From CALARM01 sp036746235 (GTDB lineage: Bacteria > Vulcanimicrobiota > SpSt-956 > JAKJGF01): DNA of 64,000 bases. This document shows positions 26,149-33,228 of this stretch, piece by piece. The notes under the pieces were generated by a model, which worked only from the letters and a program-made list of their open reading frames with translations, was not told the DNA's origin and ran no database searches. The stretch is taken from the NCBI GenBank assembly GCA_036746235.1, contig DAIOEN010000003.1, forward strand, positions 26,997 to 90,996, given 5' to 3'. A program made the translations under genes and the position numbers. Positions within the stretch are counted from its first letter, which is position 1. Every line of letters starts with the position of its first letter.

Positions 26149-26280
26149 CTATTTCACCTCCTTAAATCTCGGATCTTCTACCCTGAAGATTTGAGTAATA
26201 ATAATTGCAATCACGAACCACCAGAACACTACAGAGTGAATTGCGCAATTGAAAATAACAGAAAGGTTTTGCCAACTCAT
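26149..26280 (-). CDS. Small single-span membrane protein
   Basis: 43 residues from ATG 26280, which overlaps the TGA of the upstream zinc-finger gene (ATGA). The centre is hydrophobic (IHSVVFWWFVIAIIITQIF), a single membrane span, with a charged C-terminal tail EDPRFKEVK that also holds the next gene's ribosome site. Small phage membrane proteins of this kind often act in lysis or exclusion, but nothing here shows which. Confidence 0.6.
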   Translation of the reverse strand: MSWQNLSVIFNCAIHSVVFWWFVIAIIITQIFRVEDPRFKEVK

Positions 26281-26483
26281 ACCGACACCTCTATTCTTTT
26301 CTTGTTGCAATCTTCACAAATCCATCTATGCAGCAATTCTTTTATGTGAACACCATCTAAATAAACCTTTTCTTTCCCATGATAAATATATTCATCGGTA
26401 ATTAATCTTTTCAGGCAAGTATCGCAGAGAATTGGCGAGCATTTCGGAGAATTGTTTTTAATTTTTTCATATTTTGTAATCAT
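26277..26483 (-). CDS. Small zinc-finger protein
   Basis: 68 residues. LCDTCLKRLITDEYIYHG and RWICEDCNKKRIE give two CxxC pairs separated by about 35 residues; a further Cys lies just before. It is coupled to both neighbours by overlapping stop and start codons. Function unknown. Confidence 0.55.
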   Translation of the reverse strand: MITKYEKIKNNSPKCSPILCDTCLKRLITDEYIYHGKEKVYLDGVHIKELLHRWICEDCNKKRIEVSV

Positions 26484-26683
26484 GCCGCCACCCTCATCCT
26501 TCTACTCTCCAGTTCCAGCGTGCAGGCGTGAATAATATTGCTGCAGAGATCCATTTTTTCATCAATAAAAGCAGTTTTCCGGGGGTGCTTCAAATAATCT
26601 TCAAAGTCTTGCTTCGCTTCTTTTCTGAGAAGTTCTAATTTGCTGCTTGGAAGCATGTCAAATATAATGCCTTTATAAAACAT
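26480..26683 (-). CDS. Small phage protein
   Basis: 67 residues from ATG 26683, chosen because GGAGGTGGCGTAAA lies just upstream and the previous gene stops at 26685. It reads MFYKGIIFDMLPSSKLELLR then DFEDYLKHPRKTAFIDEKMD. It is helical and charged, without a motif I know. Its stop overlaps the next gene's start. Confidence 0.55.
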   Translation of the reverse strand: MFYKGIIFDMLPSSKLELLRKEAKQDFEDYLKHPRKTAFIDEKMDLCSNIIHACTLELESRRMRVAA

Positions 26684-26684
26684 T

Positions 26685-27140
26685 TTACGCCACCTCCAAT
26701 TCTGAATTTTCAAAAGGAATTTCATCAATCCTGTCCAGCACTTCTTCTGGGGTCATGTCGTCAACGCGACGCTCTTTTTCCGTATATTCGCACTCACATT
26801 CATAATAATCTTCCCATTCCCCGTTAAGATAACGCGAATGGGCTCTTAACATTTCTGGGCAGTTTGGGCAGGTATGAGATACCCCTGTTTCCTCCGGCCT
26901 CTCTAGTTCTGCGCCGGTAAGATATTCGTAAAAATGTTTTGTTGCCTTATTTAACGGAACTTTTGCGATAGGATTTATAAGGATTTTTATTGAAAAATCT
27001 TCCGGGTGCTCCTCTGGCGGATTCTCTTGAATTGGATCTTCTTCTGGAATTAAATTTATGGTATTATGTGTTTGTGTTTTTATGGTTCTGGACTTATCAA
27101 AGCCCAGGGCTTTTTTTTCTGCTTTTGCCAGGATTGGCAT
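26685..27140 (-). CDS. Phage protein with central CxxC segment
   Basis: 151 residues. The N-terminus is basic then acidic. Residues about 85-120 hold SHTCPNCPEMLRAHSRYL and YYECECEY, a Cys pattern that could bind zinc. The C-terminus is acidic (IDEIPFENSELEVA). The ribosome site and spacing fit the leftward operon. The function is not recognised. Confidence 0.55.
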   Translation of the reverse strand: MPILAKAEKKALGFDKSRTIKTQTHNTINLIPEEDPIQENPPEEHPEDFSIKILINPIAKVPLNKATKHFYEYLTGAELERPEETGVSHTCPNCPEMLRAHSRYLNGEWEDYYECECEYTEKERRVDDMTPEEVLDRIDEIPFENSELEVA

Positions 27141-27156
27141 TCTTCCACTTCCTTTC

Positions 27157-27185
27157 TTGATTTTTCCTCCCTCCTGCTGTAGAAT
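27157..27185 (+). promoter_or_regulatory. Promoter for the plus-strand gene inside the early operon
   Basis: TTGATT at 27157-27162 and TAGAAT at 27180-27185 with a 17-base spacer, followed by a near-perfect ribosome site GGGAGGTGATG and a TTG start at 27209. It runs against the leftward early genes, so it may give antisense as well as coding transcripts. Confidence 0.5.
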
Positions 27186-27208
27186 TCCAGAAGAAGGGAG
27201 GTGATGTT

Positions 27209-27412
27209 TTGTCAGATAAAGCTTTTGAATTCGCTAAAGAGATTACTGTTGCTGTTATAAGTAATTCCACTGGTAAAGCAGGAGATTTATGTTTAACTTC
27301 CAATTCTATCTGTGGTTTCTTTGAGACCGTTTACAACAAACTCAAAGAACTTGAGCAACAAAAACCCGCCAGAACTCAAGAACCTATAAGCACAAAGATG
27401 GCTGGAACTTAA
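27209..27412 (+). CDS. Small conserved phage protein on the opposite strand
   Basis: 67 codons from TTG 27209. The very strong ribosome site supports this strand over the overlapping frame on the other strand. It reads MSDKAFEFAKEITVAVISNS and then CGFFETVYNKLKELEQQK. This resembles short phage and Bacillus proteins with an N-terminal EFAxxIT and C-terminal FFxxxYxKLxEL pattern of unknown function. It ends 4 bases into the convergent gene at 27409. Confidence 0.6.
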   Translation: MSDKAFEFAKEITVAVISNSTGKAGDLCLTSNSICGFFETVYNKLKELEQQKPARTQEPISTKMAGT

Positions 27413-27678
27413 AAAGCTATTCTTCCGTCAGTAGTATCCAGTATAATCTTTGCAATCTCAGGTAACGCTTTTAATTCCTCTGGAGTTATCTGGGATTGTT
27501 CTTTTTCGCATATATTAATGCCATAATTACAGAGACTTTTATAAAATTTTCCTTTTAAATCAGCCCACGATACTCTTCGTTCTCTCTCCGCTTTTTCTGC
27601 TTCCTGCTTCTGCTTCTCCTTAGCCTCTTCTTTCGTTAATTTGCCGATCATGTCTTGAATAAATTCAATCTTTTCCAC
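27409..27678 (-). CDS. Small early phage protein
   Basis: 89 residues, helical and charged at the start (KEKQKQEAEKAERERR), then VSWADLKGKFYKSLCNYGIN. Not recognised. It lies directly after the Cro-like gene on the same transcript and converges with the plus-strand gene at 27209. Confidence 0.5.
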   Translation of the reverse strand: MEKIEFIQDMIGKLTKEEAKEKQKQEAEKAERERRVSWADLKGKFYKSLCNYGINICEKEQSQITPEELKALPEIAKIILDTTDGRIAF

Positions 27679-27691
27679 TTACTTCACCTCC

Positions 27692-27886
27692 TTAATCCCG
27701 TAAAAGTTCACTGGCTGTCGTCTCAAGCGCCATTGCCAATTTTTCTATCGTCGTCAGCCTTATATTTGTCTTATCGCGTTCAATCCGGCTTAAAGCCGCT
27801 CTTTCTATTCCTGCTTCCAGTGCCAATTTTTCTTGAGACATATCTTTTTCCTGTCTCATTCTTTTTATTTTTTGTCCGAAAGTCAC
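27692..27886 (-). CDS. Cro-like XRE regulator
   Basis: 64 residues from GTG 27886, preferred because AAGGGGAAAGAGT precedes it and XRE proteins usually begin close to the first helix; a GTG at 27937 would add 17 basic residues. The HTH is IKRMRQEKDMSQEKLALEAG then IERAALSRIERDK. It is the first or second gene of the leftward lytic transcript. Operator-like palindromes at 27921-27963 lie just upstream and suggest autorepression. Confidence 0.75.
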   Translation of the reverse strand: MTFGQKIKRMRQEKDMSQEKLALEAGIERAALSRIERDKTNIRLTTIEKLAMALETTASELLRD

Positions 27887-27920
27887 ACTCTTTCCCCTTT
27901 CGATTCCCCTTCTCTTTTTA

Positions 27921-27963
27921 TGTGTTTTTTTAGACACAAAATGTGTTTACTTTTACACATTTT
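27921..27963. promoter_or_regulatory. Operator-like palindromes upstream of the Cro-like gene
   Basis: AAAATGTGT (27938-27946) is complementary to ACACATTTT (27955-27963) with an 8-base gap. A second, overlapping repeat TGTGT...ACACA spans 27921-27938. On the minus strand TATAAT (complement of 27970-27975) lies just upstream, so a bound repressor would block that start. Which regulator binds is inferred. Confidence 0.5.
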
Positions 27964-27991
27964 TATGTTATTATAGTTTTAGGTTTTTAGG

Positions 27992-28028
27992 GTCGTTCCC
28001 GGCGAACCAAGATTTTGCCAGAAACGAC
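27992..28028. terminator. Hairpin between the two XRE genes
   Basis: GTCGTT (27992-27997) pairs with AACGAC (28023-28028), and an inner GGC/GCC adds to the stem. A T run follows on the plus strand, while none follows on the minus strand. It lies after the stop of the XRE gene at 28037. It may be a weak terminator or a leader structure; I cannot tell which. Confidence 0.35.
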
Positions 28029-28036
28029 TTATTTTT

Positions 28037-28252
28037 TTATAATGTTATTAATTCTTTTGTACGTATTTCTATTTCAAGTCCAAGAGAATTTGCAATTTTC
28101 TCCATTGTTCCGATAGTTGGTTCTGTTTTTCCTGTCTCGATTTGGCACCAATTATTTTGTGCTATACCAGCTAAATGAGCCGCTTCTTTTTGTGATATAT
28201 TTTTTTTAGCCCTGGCAACTCTCATTGCCTCGCTAAATTTTTCTCCTAACAT
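28037..28252 (-). CDS. XRE-family regulator, first gene of the leftward operon
   Basis: 71 residues, nearly all HTH: MRVARAKKNISQKEAAHLAG then IAQNNWCQIETGKTEPTIG. The TTGACT-17-TATAAT promoter at 28304-28332 drives it. A palindrome GCTTAATTATTAAGC sits exactly over the expected start of transcription. This makes it a candidate Cro or antirepressor-type switch protein opposed to the plus-strand repressor gene. A hairpin follows its stop. Confidence 0.72.
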   Translation of the reverse strand: MLGEKFSEAMRVARAKKNISQKEAAHLAGIAQNNWCQIETGKTEPTIGTMEKIANSLGLEIEIRTKELITL

Positions 28253-28268
28253 TGCTCATTCTCCTTAC

Positions 28269-28332
28269 CGCTTAATTATTCGCTTAATTATTAAGCTAAA
28301 ATAATTATAATCCTTATAAATTGAAAAGTCAA
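28269..28332 (-). promoter_or_regulatory. Main leftward promoter with operator of the lysogeny switch
   Basis: On the minus strand TTGACT (complement of 28327-28332) and TATAAT (complement of 28304-28309) are 17 bases apart. Two head-to-tail copies of CGCTTAATTATT fill 28269-28292. The palindrome GCTTAATTATTAAGC covers 28282-28296, over the start of transcription. The divergent repressor operon begins at 28400. This is the expected site for the switch. Confidence 0.72.
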
Positions 28333-28399
28333 TAGCTTATTTATAATTGAATTATATTTTTTTATAATTTATGATATAATAAATCAGGTGGTGATAAAC

Positions 28400-28738
28400 A
28401 TGGAAGATAGAATGGAAAATTTAGAAAAAGACGTTTCCGTATTAAAGACAGACGTTTCCGTATTAAAGACAGACGTTTCCGTATTAAAGGTAGATGTTTC
28501 CGTATTAAAGACAGACGTAAAAGAAATAAAGGAAAGGCTTGGAAAGGTTGAAAATGATGTGTCTTTTCTTCGGGATGAAGTGAGAATAGGATTTAACACT
28601 TTAAACGATACCCTTAATAGTATGTTTGATTTAACTGCTAAAAGCATAAGAGCTAATAAGAAAGTAGCTGTAATTATGGAAAATGCTTACAGTGAAGCTA
28701 CTGAGGAATATACAAAGATAAAGAAATCAAAAAAATAA
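28400..28738 (+). CDS. Coiled-coil protein with repeated heptads, repressor operon
   Basis: 112 residues from ATG 28400, after AGGTGGTGATAAAC. The N-terminal 40 residues repeat the heptad SVLKTDV, encoded by a 21-base DNA repeat copied about four times, so it forms a long coiled coil. The C-terminal half (IGFNTLNDTLNSMFDLT, KVAVIMENAYSEATEEYTK) matches the protein at 32983-33228. It is the first gene of the rightward lysogeny operon. Its partner may be the repressor, but that is a guess. Confidence 0.6.
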   Translation: MEDRMENLEKDVSVLKTDVSVLKTDVSVLKVDVSVLKTDVKEIKERLGKVENDVSFLRDEVRIGFNTLNDTLNSMFDLTAKSIRANKKVAVIMENAYSEATEEYTKIKKSKK

Positions 28739-28750
28739 AAGGTTTATATT

Positions 28751-29299
28751 ATGACATTGGCAGAATTTGTTAAACAAAAAAGAGAAGATTTAAATCTTTC
28801 TCAAAATAAACTTGCTTTAAAAGCAGGAATTTCTCAATCAAGTGTTCATAGAATTGAGTCTGGGGCTCATAAAAAACCTGATATGAATACACTTATTGCT
28901 ATTTCAAATGCTTTAAAATTATCCCCTGAAGATAAATGTGTATTATCTTATTTAGCCGAGTATGAAGTTCCTTATACAGAAATTGAAAATATAAATATTC
29001 GTATCAAAGAAATAGAAGAAAACTCAGAATTAAAAGATAAAAAGATTATTGGTTTTCAACCAGGCATTTACAGTGAGTCTACTTATATCTCCTCCATAGA
29101 AGATAACGAAAAAAAAATGGCCAGATACGAAAAAATCCTTGATAAATTACTTGAAACACTGGCCGAACCAATCGTACAGAGCGCGTATAGATTGCATACG
29201 ATGGATGAGCCAGACGAAAGGCTTGATAGAATAGAGAAAAGGCTTGATGGCATTGAGGAAAAAATTAATAAAATCTTAAAAAATTTGGATAAAAAATAA
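28751..29299 (+). CDS. Probable CI-like repressor (XRE)
   Basis: 182 residues. The HTH is near the start (FVKQKREDLNLSQNKLALKA then SQSSVHRIESGAHKKPDMNT). The rest is helical and ends in a coiled coil (DRIEKRLDGIEEKINKILKN). There is no peptidase domain, so RecA-driven cleavage is not expected and another induction route must exist. Its place opposite the leftward XRE gene fits the lysogenic repressor. Confidence 0.7.
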   Translation: MTLAEFVKQKREDLNLSQNKLALKAGISQSSVHRIESGAHKKPDMNTLIAISNALKLSPEDKCVLSYLAEYEVPYTEIENINIRIKEIEENSELKDKKIIGFQPGIYSESTYISSIEDNEKKMARYEKILDKLLETLAEPIVQSAYRLHTMDEPDERLDRIEKRLDGIEEKINKILKNLDKK

Positions 29300-29322
29300 G
29301 ATGTTATAAGGAGGATAAAATT

Positions 29323-29505
29323 ATGAAAAAAGACAATGTGATAAAACTTGTAAATACAGGACGGGAAAAAATAGAACTTTCTGAAGGGCGTTTGGCTACC
29401 TGGGATACATCAGGAGAAAAGGAATTTTATCAAATGCAAATACAGGCAAAGCAAAATCAATCACAACAGGCAAACTCTAATACATCCAACAACAAAAAAG
29501 AGTGA
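29323..29505 (+). CDS. Small protein at the end of the repressor operon
   Basis: 60 residues from ATG 29323 with the excellent ribosome site AAGGAGGATAAAATT. It reads MKKDNVIKLVNTGREKIELS and ends with a Gln/Asn-rich disordered tail (NQSQQANSNTSNNKKE). The function is unknown. It converges with the membrane-protein gene at 29507. Confidence 0.55.
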   Translation: MKKDNVIKLVNTGREKIELSEGRLATWDTSGEKEFYQMQIQAKQNQSQQANSNTSNNKKE

Positions 29506-29506
29506 A

Positions 29507-30160
29507 TTATTTAGATTGAGCTTTAAAGAAATTTTCTTTTTTCTCATTATATCGATTTAAGTTATATTTTACTATCTTTATACCGGAATTTAAGTCGAAG
29601 TAAATACCATCTATATCTTCAGAAGTAAAACATTCTCGATTAAAATTTACATTTTGAAGATTATCTATATATATTTCTTTTGAAGAAGTATGTAGTTTAT
29701 GAATAAAACCTTTCCCAATTGTATAATTTTCTTTATCTATTATTTCTACTACCTGCTTATTCGCGCCGTCTAATATATTCTCCAAAAGAGAATCTGTTTT
29801 TGTTATTTCATTTTTATTTTCTTCAGATCTAACACCGTTAACAAACCACATATAAAATTTTTCTAAATTATACAGATACATTCCCAGTAATATGCTTATT
29901 GCTACATTGAAAAGAATTGAGAAAAGAATGAAAGTGATGGATGTAAATTTTTCCATTAAAATATTGGCATTATTAATCTTAAAACCATACAGAATTACAA
30001 GACCGTAAGGAATTGTTATTATAAGGCTATATATTAAAGCGTTTATTACCTCTTCCAATTGTGATTTGGGTCTTATCTTTATATTCATATCTGTATAAAT
30101 ATAATGAGATATAAAGCCGGGCATTATTAAAGCTAAGAAAATGAAATGGTATACAGGCAT
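29507..30160 (-). CDS. DUF6338-like membrane protein, likely lysogenic moron
   Basis: 217 residues. Hydrophobic segments at about 3-20 (VYHFIFLALIMPGFISHYIY), 40-62 and 72-98 give three spans, and the C-terminal 110 residues are soluble (KQVVEIIDKENYTIGKGFIH). This layout resembles DUF6338-type proteins. In a prophage arm, such genes often protect the lysogen from other phages, but nothing in the sequence proves that. It is convergent with the repressor operon. Confidence 0.55.
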   Translation of the reverse strand: MPVYHFIFLALIMPGFISHYIYTDMNIKIRPKSQLEEVINALIYSLIITIPYGLVILYGFKINNANILMEKFTSITFILFSILFNVAISILLGMYLYNLEKFYMWFVNGVRSEENKNEITKTDSLLENILDGANKQVVEIIDKENYTIGKGFIHKLHTSSKEIYIDNLQNVNFNRECFTSEDIDGIYFDLNSGIKIVKYNLNRYNEKKENFFKAQSK

Positions 30161-30259
30161 TAAAAATCACTCCTTTTTTATTATTATACAGGAAAAAATA
30201 TAATTTGTACACCGTTTAAAATACACTTTTACCTAAGGTAAACAAGGGGAAATAAAAAA

Positions 30260-30279
30260 GTCCGATAATACTATCGGAC
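30260..30279 (-). terminator. Terminator after the 63-residue protein gene
   Basis: GTCCGATA (30260-30267) pairs perfectly with TATCGGAC (30272-30279) over a 4-base loop. On the minus strand a TTTTTTATTTCC run follows. It lies 14 bases after the stop of the gene at 30294. Confidence 0.75.
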
Positions 30280-30293
30280 ATAAAAGTATAATA

Positions 30294-30485
30294 TCAATTA
30301 TTTTCTGCTTCTATTTCTTCCTGTTTTACTTGATTCGCAAACTGATAACCCAGGAAAAAGCAACTCATCCCGTATTTTTTTAATTCTTGCCTCTTTTCTT
30401 TATTTCTTTTTTCCTCTGGTAGTATTCGTTCGAGTAAGTTATTGATTTTTTCATAAGCGAGAAAAGATAATCTTTCAATCATCAT
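30294..30485 (-). CDS. Small helical prophage protein
   Basis: 63 residues, charged and helical (FLAYEKINNLLERILPEEKR, then GYQFANQVKQEEIEAENN). An AAAGGA ribosome site lies upstream and a clear terminator follows, so it is a separate unit on the minus strand. The function is unknown. Its 5' side faces the structured RNA at 30562. Confidence 0.5.
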   Translation of the reverse strand: MMIERLSFLAYEKINNLLERILPEEKRNKEKRQELKKYGMSCFFLGYQFANQVKQEEIEAENN

Positions 30486-30561
30486 CTTAACAAATCCTTT
30501 CTTTATTTATTTTTTTATGATATTATAATATTGAGAAAATATAAAAAGTTTGAATTAAAAA

Positions 30562-30612
30562 AGGGCCACCTCGGCTGTCTGACTTGTAAGGCGACTGCCA
30601 GGGGTGTGCCCT
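30562..30612 (+). ncRNA. Candidate structured RNA or bidirectional terminator
   Basis: AGGGCCACC pairs with GGTG and GCCCT (one bulged U) as a basal stem, and GGCTGTC pairs with GACTGCC inside it (one U-U mismatch), giving a long hairpin with a loop of about 13 bases. T-rich sequence follows on both strands. A TATAAT lies about 35 bases upstream on the plus strand. It could end a small RNA of about 80 bases. The fold reminds me of phage c4-type or type I antitoxin RNAs, but I cannot confirm this. The rest of 30,486-30,953 shows no gene. Confidence 0.45.
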
Positions 30613-30953
30613 CTCTCTTTATTATATAACAAATCCATATGTTATAGTGTATTTTTTTTAACTTCTAAAAAAATTATATCATGTATCTTCAATTTTTCAC
30701 TGATATAGTCCAAAAGAACTATTAATAAGCAAAAGAATTACCTTTTCTTTACTGTAAATTTTTTTCTTGCGTAAATGTAACCGTTACAATTACTATCTTT
30801 ATCTCTCCTTAGTGCTTATCTATACTGAATTAAATTCATGTATACTAAGCGTTTCACATTTTGACTTAAAAATAAAAAAGATTTATAATTTTTTCACAAT
30901 ATTATTTTTTATGGGTTATAATATATAAAAAAGATAGAAAGGCGGGTAAATTT

Positions 30954-31424
30954 ATGGATGGTAATTGTTGTATTATTGGGATGATAATTGGAGTAATGCT
31001 TTTTATTTTTATGTGTGTAGGAATTGCAAATACAGCAAAAAAAGCAAATGAAGCTAAAAAGAAGGCAGAAGAAGATTATAAAGAAGCCCTTGATGAACTC
31101 AGAGGAGATCCTACCAATGCTATTTTAAGGCAGAACGCTCTTAAGCTGGGCCGTATATATTCGAATTTGGCCCGTGATGCAAAAGGTGTAACAATCTTTG
31201 ATGAAGTGGCATTAATGAATGATATTAATGCTGTCTGTGGTGGAGCTACGAATATTACCGGTACTCCTGTATCAAATATTACCCAACCACTTCCTTCTTC
31301 AACTCCGGCAACCTCTCTATCAATTGAAGAGCGTTTAAACAAGTTATCAGAACTCCGAGAAAAAGGATTGATAAATGAACAAGAATATGAGGAGAAAAAA
31401 AAGAAAATACTTGATGAAATTTAA
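30954..31424 (+). CDS. Membrane protein with C-terminal SHOCT domain
   Basis: 156 residues. An N-terminal membrane span (CIIGMIIGVMLFIFMCVGIA) is followed by a charged helix and a Pro/Ser/Thr-rich linker. The C-terminal 30 residues (SIEERLNKLSELREKGLINE then EYEEKKKKIL) are a clear SHOCT domain, a short helical oligomerisation unit. It has a good ribosome site (AAAGGCGGG). A moron in the right arm, function unknown. Confidence 0.7.
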   Translation: MDGNCCIIGMIIGVMLFIFMCVGIANTAKKANEAKKKAEEDYKEALDELRGDPTNAILRQNALKLGRIYSNLARDAKGVTIFDEVALMNDINAVCGGATNITGTPVSNITQPLPSSTPATSLSIEERLNKLSELREKGLINEQEYEEKKKKILDEI

Positions 31425-31445
31425 TAAAAAGAAGGGAAAAGATTT

Positions 31446-31904
31446 ATGAAAAGATTATTATTAACTCTCTGTTTTATTATTATTATTTCAAATTTTGTAA
31501 TGGCACGAACTGCTGATAATTTAATTCAGCCTGGTATATCAGTGGGATCTGCTTATCTTGGAAAAACTACTACTAAAGATATAGTTAACTGGCTTGGAAA
31601 TCCTGAGAAAACTACAAAAAATGATAAAGGTGATATATTTTACATCTATGATACTTATGGTCTTACTTTTATTTTTACTTCTAGTATTCTTTCTGCTGTA
31701 ATTATTACATCTAATTATTATAAGACTCCTGAACTCATTGGAATAGGATCTACTACAAAAGAGGTTGTAGCTGCTTATCCTTATTCAAAATCAACGTATT
31801 ATAAAGAAGAATGGAATATTGTAGATGCTAATAAAAATACGGTATATTATTGTAATTCTTCTTCTGGAACTGTATTTAGAATTTTAATTATGTTACCTCA
31901 GTAA
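31446..31904 (+). CDS. Exported prophage protein
   Basis: 152 residues with a signal peptide (MKRLLLTLCFIIIISNFVMA) and a likely cut after MA-R. The mature part has two similar segments (ISVGSAYLGKTTTKDIVNWL, then IGIGSTTKEVVAAYPYSKST), which resemble BamE/SmpA-like repeats of small exported proteins. It shares a transcript with the SHOCT gene upstream and ends at a terminator. An exported moron suggests change of the lysogen surface, by inference. Confidence 0.6.
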   Translation: MKRLLLTLCFIIIISNFVMARTADNLIQPGISVGSAYLGKTTTKDIVNWLGNPEKTTKNDKGDIFYIYDTYGLTFIFTSSILSAVIITSNYYKTPELIGIGSTTKEVVAAYPYSKSTYYKEEWNIVDANKNTVYYCNSSSGTVFRILIMLPQ

Positions 31905-31940
31905 AAATAACGAAAATTAAAAATCCATCAAGTATTGAAT

Positions 31941-31961
31941 AATCCTGAATTTCTCAGGATT
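31941..31961 (+). terminator. Terminator after the exported protein gene
   Basis: AATCCTGA pairs with TCAGGATT over a 5-base loop, followed by TTGTTGTTT. It lies 37 bases beyond the stop. Confidence 0.7.
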
Positions 31962-32063
31962 TTGTTGTTTATGTGATTTTATTGCTCTTCCGGTACGAAA
32001 AAATCAAAAAAGTCGTGTAAACCGGATTTTCTTTATGTGATGGTTATGTGATTAAAACAAAAA

Positions 32064-32092
32064 AAAGCCCCGGGATTTCTCCCAGGGCTTTT
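32064..32092. terminator. Bidirectional terminator
   Basis: AAAAGCCCcGGG and CCCaGGGCTTTT form a stem around ATTTCT. A-rich and T-rich flanks on both sides make it work in either direction. It sits between the rightward moron operon and the leftward frameshifted gene at 32103. Confidence 0.75.
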
Positions 32093-32102
32093 AATTTTTA
32101 TT

Positions 32103-32328
32103 CTACATTTCTTTTGTATAGCTATATGATACATAATCCGGCTCGTAATCTTCCTCGCTTATATCTCCGCCGCATCCAGTTCTCCAGATTGACTGTCCTG
32201 CTATATCCTGCTGCAGAACTGCCTCGCAGGTCCCACTGTTGCAATAAGGGCAAACTATATTTTCACCCCATCCTCCGAAATTATTAAACGAAACTTAATT
32301 GATGATTGCTGCTGTAAAACTTTTTCAT
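32103..32328 (-). pseudogene. Small zinc-type protein gene with a frameshift
   Basis: ATG at 32328, behind GGAGTGATTTTA, opens MKKFYSSNHQLSFV and then meets TAA. In another phase the sequence goes on as NNFGGWGENIVCPYCNSGTC and then TGCGGDISEEDYEPDYVSY to TAG at 32103. A single base change near 32287 would join both into about 74 residues with four Cys. Either this is a recent pseudogene, a programmed frameshift or a base error. The function is unknown. Confidence 0.5.
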
Positions 32329-32385
32329 TAAAATCACTCCTTTAATTTATTTTATCATTGTGTTGTGTCACCGGCTGAGACATTT

Positions 32386-32580
32386 TTAATTCATTCCTAT
32401 TTTCTTTAATTCTTCTTCAAGTTCCAGAATGTAACCTTCTAAATATTCTCTTGTTTCTGGCCCTATATTTCCCTCTAATGCCTTTTTGCTATCTCTAATA
32501 CTGGAAAGAATTTGCTCTCTCCTCCCTTTTTTCTGATGGATTTTCATGTCTGTTACTATATCGTTACTTTGAAAATTCAT
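32386..32580 (-). CDS. Small helical prophage protein
   Basis: 64 residues from ATG 32580, chosen because AAGGTGATTGAA precedes it; an earlier start overlaps the HTH gene. It reads MNFQSNDIVTDMKIHQKKGR and then EGYILELEEELKKIG. Helical and charged, unknown function. It follows the double-HTH gene at 32616 and is probably on its transcript. Confidence 0.5.
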   Translation of the reverse strand: MNFQSNDIVTDMKIHQKKGRREQILSSIRDSKKALEGNIGPETREYLEGYILELEEELKKIGMN

Positions 32581-32615
32581 TTCAATCACCTTATCCTTTC
32601 TTTTTTCATATCTTA

Positions 32616-32909
32616 TCACGCTTTAACCGACAAAATTCGTCGGCCCTGATTTTTTAATCCTTTTTTTGATAAATAATTCCTTACCGCCGTGTAACTGGCT
32701 CCTGTTTCTTCTGCAATTTCTTCCAGGCTCTTTCCCCTTTGGTAATACATCCGCTCCCACTCAGAATAGAATTTTGACCATTTTGTCTGTCTTTTCATCC
32801 CAGCCTTATCTAGTGCCTCTGATACCGCTTGCCGGGAAACATTATATTCATCTGCAATCTGCTGGAAGGTCCATCCCTGTTCCCTGAGATTTTTCCATTC
32901 CTTTACCAT
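32616..32909 (-). CDS. Double helix-turn-helix protein, paralogue of 35006-35338
   Basis: 97 residues with two HTH units: WTFQQIADEYNVSRQAVSEA and KSLEEIAEETGASYTAVRNY. Between them is the stretch KWSKFYSEWERMY, which matches KYSQFYKEWEKLY in the protein encoded just before the integrase. Two HTHs in one short chain suggest binding to bipartite or direct-repeat sites. It may regulate the right arm or help recombination. The ribosome site is GAAGGTTTCAAT. Confidence 0.68.
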   Translation of the reverse strand: MVKEWKNLREQGWTFQQIADEYNVSRQAVSEALDKAGMKRQTKWSKFYSEWERMYYQRGKSLEEIAEETGASYTAVRNYLSKKGLKNQGRRILSVKA

Positions 32910-32952
32910 ATTGAAACCTTCTTTCTTTTATGGTATAATTTTTTTGAGGTAG

Positions 32953-32974
32953 GCAGGGGTTTTATCCCCTGCCC
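32953..32974. terminator. Hairpin between the coiled-coil and HTH genes
   Basis: GGCAGGGG (from 32953) pairs perfectly with CCCCTGCC (to 32974) over a 6-base loop. It follows the stop of the coiled-coil gene, and on the minus strand only a weak T run follows. Probably a weak terminator. Confidence 0.45.
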
Positions 32975-32982
32975 CTTGTGCT

Positions 32983-33228
32983 TTATGCTTTTAATTCTTC
33001 TACTGCTTTTTCGTAAGCCTGGCTCATTATCTCGGAAACCTTTCTCTGCTTACTTCCAACTCTCAACACTTCATCAGCTACATTCCATATACCTTGAAGG
33101 GTATTATTTGTTATACGGACTTCGTTAATAAGAGTATTAAAAGCATTTTCAACTTTAGTTTCAAAATTTTCAATTCTTGCCTCTAATCTTTTTTGTCCTT
33201 CCTCTAACCTTGCCATTCTTTCTTCCAT
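32983..33228 (-). CDS. Small coiled-coil protein, paralogue of 28400-28738
   Basis: 81 residues. The N-terminal heptads (MEERMARLEEGQKRLEARIE) and the C-terminal SEIMSQAYEKAVEELKA mirror MEDRMENLEK and AVIMENAYSEATEEYTK of the protein in the repressor operon. The ribosome site AGGAGGTGAGAAAC is strong. Two paralogues, each in a regulatory setting, suggest heterotypic coiled-coil pairing, which is inferred. Confidence 0.58.
   Translation of the reverse strand: MEERMARLEEGQKRLEARIENFETKVENAFNTLINEVRITNNTLQGIWNVADEVLRVGSKQRKVSEIMSQAYEKAVEELKA

Noticed and set aside
27887..27937. Upstream extension of the Cro-like protein
   Set aside because: The extra 17 basic residues cover operator-like repeats, and a better ribosome site precedes the inner GTG.
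30562..30612. A tRNA gene
   Set aside because: The fold lacks the cloverleaf arms and CCA-type acceptor end; it is one long hairpin.
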